Program-made: the position numbers and the translations under genes
The notes under the pieces: model-generated
The model's input: only the letters and a program-made list of their open reading frames with translations
The model's database searches: none
What the model was told of the DNA's origin: nothing
Shown here: in pieces, positions 27,904 through 34,218 of the stretch
Numbering within the stretch: position 1 is the first letter of the stretch
How the letters are laid out: the number at the start of each line of letters is the position of its first letter
Assembly (NCBI GenBank): GCA_902826115.1
Contig: CADEDO010000029.1
Coordinates: forward strand, 1-34,218
DNA from: an uncultured Nitrosomonas sp.
GTDB lineage: Bacteria; Pseudomonadota; Gammaproteobacteria; Burkholderiales; Nitrosomonadaceae
Reading direction: 5' to 3'
DNA length: 34,218 bases

Positions 27904-28539
27904 CTAAGATCCTGTTGTTACTTCAGTTTCACAAATTTCTTCGGTGTTACTCGTACCGCCACATTCACCAAATTTATTGTCTTTAGTTAAAGTAAATGTA
28001 CCTTGGTTACCACCATTGATACTATATTGATAATCTCCAGCACTTAAGCGATACACATCCAATTGAATGACTCTAACAAACTCTGTAATGTCTGTAGTAC
28101 ATGCTTGTCCTGGCGGAGTTGGAGTTACAGAGATTTGTATATCAAATAAGTTTTCTTTTCGACCTATATTGATTTGCCCAAATTCACCACATGTAAAATC
28201 GCCTATTACTTGTAAAAAGACCTGCGTTGGAAAAGAATCATTTATAACAAAAACATTGACAGACTTAATTCTTGGATTAGAAGAATTAAATTTAGCTGGA
28301 ATAACTTGCTGTAGAACCCAAGTACTCAACTTCGGATCAAATCTCAGCACTGCGTCTTGATAATTTCCAACCTGATCCGGTGTGTCGACACGTGGAATTG
28401 TCAAAACACCATTCTCATAACTGGGTGCATTATTATTTGAGAAATTTGTGCTATCCGCTGCTACCCCGTTATTAACAATTGTTATGGCAGCACAGTTGCA
28501 CAGAATCATTGCTGTGGCAAGAAATCTCATCTTAATCAT
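27904..28539 (-). CDS. Exported Cys-containing protein with Ig-like C-terminal module
   Basis: A 211-residue protein with a signal peptide (about 1-28, ending NNGVAAD). An AGGAGA ribosome site 6 nt before the first ATG fixes the start. The segment NGVLTIPRVDTPDQVGNYQD resembles a beta-strand motif common in exported proteobacterial proteins. The C-terminal 110 residues (VFLQVIGDFTCGEFGQI, then VIQLDVYRLSAGDYQYSING and TFTLTKDN) match, from memory, a widespread extracytoplasmic beta-sandwich pattern LDVxGLxAGxYxxxVNG...FTL. At least four Cys in the mature protein could form disulfides. It lies 77 bp after the subtilase gene on the same strand and is probably co-transcribed. Function is unknown; an accessory or inhibitor role for the protease is speculation. 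Confidence 0.75.
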   Translation of the reverse strand: MIKMRFLATAMILCNCAAITIVNNGVAADSTNFSNNNAPSYENGVLTIPRVDTPDQVGNYQDAVLRFDPKLSTWVLQQVIPAKFNSSNPRIKSVNVFVINDSFPTQVFLQVIGDFTCGEFGQINIGRKENLFDIQISVTPTPPGQACTTDITEFVRVIQLDVYRLSAGDYQYSINGGNQGTFTLTKDNKFGECGGTSNTEEICETEVTTGS

Positions 28540-28616
28540 TATATTTCTCCTAAAATACAGGACGTTATAAAACCAAAACGCTCTGATAAGTTATTTATCT
28601 CATATATAAACAGGCT

Positions 28617-29966
28617 TTACCATTGTTGCACAATAAATCGAGATGTTGCACCGGTCAGAGGGGTACCGTTAGTATTGGTAACTGTACCAATTATCCCTGT
28701 ATTTCTGAGCGCATCGTAAAGCGTTGTTGCATTTGTTGCGGTATTACAAAAAGTTCCCGCAGCTTGACACGCCACAGCAAAAATACCTGCAATATAAGGT
28801 GCCGAGAATGATGTCCCACTATTTGTTACAGACACTCCATTAAAATTTAGAAGTGCCACAGATTCCCCTGGAGCAAAAGCAGAGATATTTGTTCCAGTGC
28901 GTGAGAAAGAAGCTTTCGCGTCTTTACCGCTAGAGATAAGCTGATTGTTTGTTGCTCCCACTACAAATGCTTGTGGAATGCGTGTCGGTGAATAATTGGC
29001 AGTATTACAACTATCATTTCCTGCCGCTACCACAACTATTATCCCTTTATTATGTGCAGCAATGATCGAGTTTTCGAGAGAAGTGCTTATCGTTGGATTT
29101 GAACATCCTGGATTATTAAATCCTTGACTCCAGTTTGTAATAGTTCCTGCTGCTTCATTAGCAGCCAACCAGTTAAAAGCAGTTACCGAAGTAGATATAG
29201 ATGAGCTTCCAGTGCAACCTGATGTAATTTTTGACATTATCACCGTAGCCCCTTTAGCAATACCTTTGGTGCTTCCAGCAGCAGCGCTACTAACTTGGGT
29301 GCCATGGCCATTACAATCTGCGCCAGTTCCACCATTCACGTCCCAAATTACAGATGCACGTCCTCCAAATTGAGCCGCAACCGTGGGATTCGATAAATCC
29401 AAGCCCGTATCGAGAATATAAATTTTGCGGCCAGCCCCTGTATTTGTATACACATACGTATTATCGAGAGTGACTGAAATCTCATCTAGTCTATCCAATC
29501 CCCAGCCTGAATTGCTCTGAGTAGTTCCACTAGTTATGATCATGTCCTGTTCAACGTATTCGACTCAATCATCTTTACGCCATCTCTCGGCTTCATCTTC
29601 GTCCATCATAACGTGGACGGCATTTATTGTTTCAAGAATTGCAAGTACCTCACCACGCAATCCCATCATTCCAGCCAAATTTTCCTTACTTTGTTTAGTA
29701 CTAGGCTCTCCAAAGGGTATATTACCAGTACCGCGTTGAGATTCGTCAGGTGGATCAATCAAAAATCGTTCACTGTCTTCTTGGATAAAAGGTGAAGGTT
29801 TTTTGAAACCGATAATATAAGAGTTGCTTATAAATTTCTGACCGCTGTGAATGGCCTTTTGTACATTTTGGTTGAATTCATCGCGAGATGCAAAAAGTGG
29901 GAAACTTATTAATAGAACCAGTAATATCCAAGATGACATTGAAGCTATTCTTCTGAGATTTCTCAT
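28617..29966 (-). pseudogene. Subtilisin-like (S8, proteinase K-type) protease interrupted by in-frame TGA
   Basis: Two segments in the same frame together form one secreted subtilase. The first (29966-29565, 133 residues) has a signal peptide (SWILLVLLISFPLFAS) and an I9-type propeptide (NSYIIGFK, then GEVLAILETINAVHVMMDED), with an unusual insertion between. It ends at TGA 29565-29567. The same frame continues VEYVEQD, the canonical propeptide end, into the catalytic domain (ATG 29543). There the triad is intact: Asp in YILDTGLD, His in CNGHGTQV, Ser in NSGTSFSAP, with oxyanion Asn in AAGNDSCN. TGA probably arose from CGA (Arg). Read as intact it would be 449 codons. AGGAG precedes the first ATG. 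A nonsense mutation, read-through, or a sequencing error are all possible. Confidence 0.85.
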
Positions 29967-30452
29967 TTTTATTAACTCCTGAAGGATTAATTATCGATAC
30001 CTATAGGCACAGGTTTTTACTTCGTGAAAGGAAATGCTGTGGCTGAGAAAACCGCTTTTGGTAAAACACCTATCAGATAGGAAGATGCTTCACTTACAGA
30101 GAATTTTTTTGCCGATAGGATTATCCTTCTCAGGAGATGCAACAACAATGCGGCATAATGTCGCATCAATGCTATCAGGGTCTAAAATTGGATTGTACTG
30201 ATACAAGTTTCTGATGATTTTTTCGGTTCTTGACGACACATTAAAGAGTGCTCCACAGCTGGCGTTAGGGAAGTAAGTTTTAGTTCAAAGCTCTGAAACT
30301 TAGGTTGATTTTATACTTGGGTAATCAATACGATTATTTCGATGTCAGAGTATCCTTCCATGATTTAGTCGACTCATTGACTGATCCGCTGCCTGACAAA
30401 TTGTGCAATGTCATGATCGCTGCCCGGTTTTTCAATAAATAGGAAAAGTATT
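29967..30452. other. 486-bp region with an orphan minus-strand coding remnant
   Basis: No complete gene is visible. The region should contain the promoter of the S8 protease gene (minus) and of the DUF2130 gene (plus). A minus-strand open frame without a start codon (30090-30284) has natural protein-like composition and is listed separately. The rest holds nothing recognisable. Confidence 0.4.
30090..30284 (-). pseudogene. Possible gene remnant, 64 codons, no start codon
   Basis: Between stop codons the minus strand reads TKTYFPNASCGALFNVSS, continues with RTEKIIRNLYQYNPIL and DPDSIDATLCRIVVASPEKD, and ends KKILCK and TGA. The composition is protein-like, with three Cys and an amphipathic helix, but there is no ATG and upstream frames close. 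It could be the 3' end of a decayed exported-protein gene. No family is recognised. It lies upstream of the protease gene on the same strand. Confidence 0.35.
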
Positions 30453-30455
30453 GTG

Positions 30456-31739
30456 ATGACAGAACCAACGATTACCTGCCCGAACTGTAAAACAGAAATC
30501 AAACTGACCGAATCGTTGGCGGCGCCGCTGATTGAGTCCACGCGCAGGCAATTTGAGCAACGGCTGGCGCAAAAAGACACTGAGATCATTCAGCGCGAAC
30601 AAACCATGCGTGACAAGGAAAAACAATTGGCGGAAGACAAGCGCAAGCTGGAAGACCGAGTCGCTGATCAAGTAGCGGAGCAGTTGAAAGCGGAACGTGC
30701 GCGCGTGATTGCGGAAGAATCCCGTAAAGCCAAGCTGGCCAGCGCCGCTGAGCTGGAGAACAAAATGCGTGAACTGTCTGAATTACAAGATGTACTGAAA
30801 ATTCGCGACGAAAAATTGGCTGAAGCGCAAAAGGCGCAAGCCGAGCTGATCAAGAAGCAGCGCGAACTTGACGATGCCAGGCGTGAATTGGAACTCACGG
30901 TGGAGAAGCGGGTACAGGACGGATTGATCGAAGTGCGCACGCTGGCCAAGAAAGAAGCCGAGGACGAACAAAAACTCAAGGTAATGGAAAAAGAACAAAC
31001 CATTGTCGCCATGCAGAAGCAAATCGAAGACCTGAAGCGCAGGGCCGAGCAGGGTTCGCAACAACTGCAAGGGGAAGTGCAGGAGCTCGAGCTGGAAAAC
31101 CTGCTGCGCATGAAATTTCCTTATGATGCCATCGAACCGGTGCCAAAAGGTGAGTACGGCGGGGATGTCCTGCATCGTGTTTTTGCCACAGGCGGTCAGG
31201 CTGGCGGTACTATTCTGTGGGAATTCAAACGCACCAAAAACTGGAGCGATGCCTGGTTGGTGAAACTGCGTGATGATCAACGCACCGCCAAAGCGGAAAT
31301 TGCCGTAATTGTCAGTCATACTCTGCCGAAAGGGGTGGAAACCTTTGAAATGGTCGAGGGCATCTGGGTTACGCACCCGCGCGTTGCCTTGCCGGTAGCT
31401 ATGATATTGCGCCAATCGCTGCTGGAAGTTGCGCTGGCGAGGCAGTCCTCAGAAGGGCAGCAAACCAAGACAGAGATGGTTTATCAGTATCTTACCGGTC
31501 CACGTTTCCGCCAGCGCGTGGAAGCCATTGTCGAAGCATTCTCCACTATGCAGGAAGATCTCGATAAGGAACGCAAGGTCATCATGAAACAATGGGCCAA
31601 ACGCGAGGAACAGATTGAACGCGTGATGGGGGCGACCGTGGGCATGTATGGTGATTTGCAGGGAATTGCGGGCAAATCGTTGCAAGAGATTGATGGATTG
31701 GAATTTCCTGCTCTGGAAGCCGGAAATTCTGATGGATAA
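30456..31739 (+). CDS. DUF2130 protein: zinc ribbon, coiled coil, nuclease-like C-terminus
   Basis: A 427-residue cytoplasmic protein from ATG 30456; a GTG one codon earlier (30453) is better spaced from AGGA (8 versus 11 nt) and may be used. The N-terminus ITCPNCKTEIKL is half a zinc ribbon. Residues about 35-215 are a long charged coiled coil, rich in Glu, Lys, Arg and Gln. The C-terminal domain contains FPYDAIEPVPKGEYGGDVLH and GTILWEFKRTKNWSDAWLVKL, then KAEIAVIVSHTLP. The Glu-x-Lys within a predicted strand after an Asp is like a PD-(D/E)xK nuclease core. DUF2130 proteins are widespread and uncharacterised. The gene stands alone here. Confidence 0.85.
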   Translation: MTEPTITCPNCKTEIKLTESLAAPLIESTRRQFEQRLAQKDTEIIQREQTMRDKEKQLAEDKRKLEDRVADQVAEQLKAERARVIAEESRKAKLASAAELENKMRELSELQDVLKIRDEKLAEAQKAQAELIKKQRELDDARRELELTVEKRVQDGLIEVRTLAKKEAEDEQKLKVMEKEQTIVAMQKQIEDLKRRAEQGSQQLQGEVQELELENLLRMKFPYDAIEPVPKGEYGGDVLHRVFATGGQAGGTILWEFKRTKNWSDAWLVKLRDDQRTAKAEIAVIVSHTLPKGVETFEMVEGIWVTHPRVALPVAMILRQSLLEVALARQSSEGQQTKTEMVYQYLTGPRFRQRVEAIVEAFSTMQEDLDKERKVIMKQWAKREEQIERVMGATVGMYGDLQGIAGKSLQEIDGLEFPALEAGNSDG

Positions 31740-32145
31740 AGCCCAAAGAAAACATCGCTCTCATAATGATCAATAGTCACTTGGGGTTTACAAGATGGCA
31801 ATCCAGTGCTGACTGATAGAAGCTGACGCATAGAGATTTGTCGCAAATGACCATTCAGCAGTGATTTAAGTCAATTGACTTTCGCCCTAGCCAGGCGACG
31901 AAAACAATTTCCCGAGCCATTTGCCTGGCGCCAGCCGCGCGGTTTGAAAAAACAAAGTGCCGGGAACAGTAGAATCCAATCCTCTCCATTTAATTCCAGT
32001 GTTCGTCACAAAACAGTCATGAAACATTCATTTTCACGACATCAACGCTTCATATTGCCACTCTATAGTTGCCGAGACGAGAAATATCAATCACAAATCG
32101 TCCTCAATTTTGTCTCGTGTAACTTAATTCTTATGGAGAGAATTC
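31740..32145. other. 406-bp intergenic region upstream of the PhoX-like gene
   Basis: No gene is supported here; a 110-codon open frame starting at 31875 overlaps the next gene's start in another frame and is not convincing. The region contains a Pho-box-like sequence (32003-32020, listed separately) and should hold the promoter of the PhoX-like gene. GGAGAG lies just before the ATG at 32146. Confidence 0.45.
32003..32020 (+). promoter_or_regulatory. Candidate Pho box
   Basis: TCGTCACAAAACAGTCAT resembles the PhoB consensus of two CTGTCAT repeats separated by four AT-rich bases. The second repeat (CAGTCAT) has one mismatch and the first (TCGTCAC) three. It lies about 125 bp before a phosphatase-like gene. 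The match is by eye. Confidence 0.35.
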
Positions 32146-33474
32146 ATGAAGAAATCGATTTTGGCATTACCACTATGCGCCGTAGTGACCACACTGGTTT
32201 ATGCTGATGCGGTGCTTGTTGACGGTCCAATGAAGTTCAAGCCGATTGCTGCTTCTGCGTACCAACAAACCACATCTGATCCACTGGTTCTCAATACTAA
32301 ACCTTGGGTGATTCCCGAAGGTTATGCGCAACGCATCATTTCCGATGAAAGTGATCTGGATATTTATCCTAATTCTGGCGATTGGACTGACATGAATACG
32401 GTCAACGAGACGGGTAAGCGGGCGGGCCGGTATATGTACCGTACTCATGAAGTGCGCCCAGGCACAGATCCATTTCTGGGAGGCGCGATTTCGATAGTGG
32501 ATTTAAAAACCGGCGAAGCCGAAGTTCTGGCGCAGCGCGCCGACTGGGAAGCTTTGGACGGATTGGTGTGGACGCCTTGGCAAACGCTACTTTTTGCTGA
32601 AGAAACCATTACTGCTCAATTGCCAGACCCTGATGTGCCGGCAGCGCAAAGCGGCCTGTTGTACGAATTGAAATTTGCCAACAATGACCCAACTAAGGTT
32701 GAAGAAATCAAAGTACGACCCAAGCTTGGTTCCTTATCTCACGAAGGAATTGAAATTGATGACGAAGGCAATGTGTATGTGATCGATGAAGATAGAAAAG
32801 GGGCTATTTATAAATTCGTTCCCGATACCTATGGCGATTTGAGCAGTGGCCAGTTGCATGCGTTGAGAGTAAAGAATGGCGCCAAGACCGGCGAAGCCGA
32901 GTGGGTTGCGCTGGATATGAACCAGGTTCAAATCAATGCCAGAATCGCTGCTCAAGCAGTGAATGCGACTCCTTTCTGTCGTCCTGAAGATCTGGAACGT
33001 ATTGGAGATACGCTATTTGCCGCACTGACTTGTGAAGACGCGACTGATCCTGCGAATATCAGTGGTCCCGGTGCGATCCTCGCCGTGAGTCTGACAGCCG
33101 TCCCGAAAGTGAGTTATTTCGTTCAGCCTGGGGTGAATATTCCTTTTGAAGTCAAACCGACCAGCACTACTCCCGGTGAAACCGGTTTGAAGAGCCCGGA
33201 TAATCTGGCAAAAGGCCCGGATGGTAAGTTATGGATTGTTGAAGACAATGAAAATAGTGATATTTGGGTTGCTTTGCCGGATGAAAATGGCGACGGTTAC
33301 AGTGATGGTGTGCATTTATTCGCTTCTTTGAAAGATAAGGGCGCGGAAGGCACTGGTATCTATTTTGGCAAAGACCCGCACACCTTGTTCGTCAACATTC
33401 AACATTCTGAAACCGGTAATGACAAAACCATGGTCATTACCAGAAAGAAACAGGGAAAAAAATCTGAAGATTAA
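32146..33474 (+). CDS. PhoX/DUF839-like exported phosphatase-type protein
   Basis: A 442-residue exported protein with a Sec signal peptide (MKKSILALPLCAVVTTLVYA). The central part reads GLLYELKF, then SHEGIEIDDEGNVYVIDEDRKGAIYKFVPD, the PhoX/DUF839 pattern in which an acidic strand pair lines a beta-propeller metal site. GPGAILAVSLT, SPDNLAKGPDGKLWIVED and a calcium-like loop DENGDGYSDG follow. PhoX alkaline phosphatases use iron and calcium to cleave phosphate esters outside the cytoplasm. They usually carry a Tat signal; none is seen here, and the protein is shorter than typical PhoX (about 600 residues), so activity is not assured. It has its own ribosome site and ends at a strong terminator. 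Confidence 0.8.
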   Translation: MKKSILALPLCAVVTTLVYADAVLVDGPMKFKPIAASAYQQTTSDPLVLNTKPWVIPEGYAQRIISDESDLDIYPNSGDWTDMNTVNETGKRAGRYMYRTHEVRPGTDPFLGGAISIVDLKTGEAEVLAQRADWEALDGLVWTPWQTLLFAEETITAQLPDPDVPAAQSGLLYELKFANNDPTKVEEIKVRPKLGSLSHEGIEIDDEGNVYVIDEDRKGAIYKFVPDTYGDLSSGQLHALRVKNGAKTGEAEWVALDMNQVQINARIAAQAVNATPFCRPEDLERIGDTLFAALTCEDATDPANISGPGAILAVSLTAVPKVSYFVQPGVNIPFEVKPTSTTPGETGLKSPDNLAKGPDGKLWIVEDNENSDIWVALPDENGDGYSDGVHLFASLKDKGAEGTGIYFGKDPHTLFVNIQHSETGNDKTMVITRKKQGKKSED

Positions 33475-33621
33475 GTTGGGCAACCTGGATTTCTGATAGC
33501 TATCTACGCTCCCCTCTAGATTGTGTAGATTAATCGCTTAACCCAAGCGCTTCTTGATTGGAGTGTCACAATGATCCCAGTGATCGTGGGCGTGTTGAAT
33601 TGGGTTTGCTAATTTTAGGGA

Positions 33622-33665
33622 AAATATCCCGGTTAAAGTAACCTTTTAACCGGGATATTTTTTTG
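33622..33665. terminator. Strong intrinsic terminator
   Basis: AAATATCCCGGTTAAA (33622-33637), a 7-nt loop, and its exact complement (33645-33660), followed by more T. It is GC-rich in the centre with a U-run on the plus strand and the mirrored feature on the minus strand. It lies between the convergent PhoX-like and PEP-CTERM genes and can serve both. Confidence 0.9.
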
Positions 33666-33732
33666 ATGAAGTAATGATGCAAGTGAGAATTGGAGGGTAT
33701 GGTTGCTTCACTACTTATCGAAAGGAACTGAT

Positions 33733-34218
33733 TTATTTGTAGCGTCTGCGTGTACTTGCTGCCAGCAAACCTATCCCCGATAGCAGTATGGTATAAGTTT
33801 CAGGTTCTGGAGCTGCTACCGAAGTACTGGATATGATTTGTGACAGTTCAATACCGGGATATGTGTTATCTGCCCGGCCTGCTGAGATCAAGTAATCATT
33901 CATTGTCAGATGATTTTCAGCGGGAACCCTAGGACCCAGCGATCCATGATTAGTCAGGCTAATGAGGTTGTCGATGATATTGCTGTTATAGGGGAGATCG
34001 ATAGGGGAACAGATGTTGGCTGAGTTCTTGGAATCATTATCGATTGCCCAATAATGCTGTGCCTTGAAAGAACCTTTAGCCTGATTTGCCGAGTTCAATG
34101 TATTGCGGATAATTACTGAATCCATTTCAAAGTGTTGACTGGTGTTACCGACATTGGCTTCAACATTCAGTGAAGTTAGGCCAGCTAGAAGCAATGCATA
34201 TTTTAGTGTTTTTTTCAT
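33733..34218 (-). CDS. PEP-CTERM sorting-domain protein
   Basis: A 161-residue exported protein. The signal peptide is MKKTLKYALLLAGLTSLNVEA. The C-terminus has the PEP-CTERM signal: APEPETYTILL, a hydrophobic span (SGIGLLAAS) and a basic tail TRRRYK. Such proteins are processed by exosortase and are typically linked to biofilm or extracellular polysaccharide in betaproteobacteria. The mature region of about 110 residues has no recognised domain; its Cys is single. The ATG is the last three bases of the window, so a farther start cannot be ruled out, but the signal peptide supports this one. No exosortase or polysaccharide gene is in view. Confidence 0.88.
   Translation of the reverse strand: MKKTLKYALLLAGLTSLNVEANVGNTSQHFEMDSVIIRNTLNSANQAKGSFKAQHYWAIDNDSKNSANICSPIDLPYNSNIIDNLISLTNHGSLGPRVPAENHLTMNDYLISAGRADNTYPGIELSQIISSTSVAAPEPETYTILLSGIGLLAASTRRRYK

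Noticed and set aside
29565-29567. TGA as a selenocysteine codon in the subtilase
   Set aside because: The site is a propeptide linker where Arg is typical, no catalytic need exists, and no selenocysteine insertion structure was apparent.
31875-32207. A 110-codon plus-strand frame overlapping the PhoX-like start
   Set aside because: It overlaps the signal peptide of a well-supported gene in another frame and covers its likely promoter.

Overview
The window looks like a chromosomal segment of a betaproteobacterium, most likely an ammonia oxidiser of the Nitrosomonas group. This is inferred from gene content: an aroK-aroB fusion next to dgt and hemE, a large single-chain PurL, a multicopper oxidase with a His-rich cupredoxin, a PEP-CTERM protein and moderate GC. 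No amo, hao or rRNA gene is present to confirm it.

Layout. From 187 to 13077 every gene is on the minus strand: a universal stress protein, a SulP anion transporter without a STAS domain, a two-component pair (response regulator, then kinase), hemE, dgt, a fused aroK-aroB, and an RND efflux pump with its lipoprotein adaptor. Between 13378 and 16048 two overlapping plus-strand genes encode a membrane-anchored two-domain multicopper oxidase and a His/Asp-rich, membrane-anchored cupredoxin. A strong hairpin terminator follows. Two tandem minus-strand paralogs resembling DUF3467 come next (16191-17033).

From 17449 to 27420 lie a ROK sugar kinase (+), the bifunctional NAD(P)HX repair enzyme Nnr (-), purL (+), and a likely two-gene unit for exported proteins: a ChaN-like/PDZ protein and an M1-type metallopeptidase. 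The stretch 27421-30452 is accessory in character. It holds a decayed IS5-family transposase with two frameshifts, a perfect 16-bp palindrome, an exported Cys-containing protein, a subtilisin-like (S8) protease whose propeptide and catalytic domain are separated by one in-frame TGA, and an orphan coding remnant. The right end carries a DUF2130 protein (zinc ribbon, coiled coil, nuclease-like C-terminus), a PhoX/DUF839 phosphatase-like protein preceded by a Pho-box-like sequence, a strong terminator, and a PEP-CTERM protein whose start codon is the last three bases of the window.

Working together. The multicopper oxidase and cupredoxin are translationally coupled and both face the periplasm, so they probably exchange copper or electrons. 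hemE, aroKB, dgt, purL and nnr are housekeeping biosynthesis and repair genes. The most unusual items are the copper-protein pair, the subtilase interrupted by TGA with its companion exported protein, and the possible phosphate-controlled PhoX-like gene.
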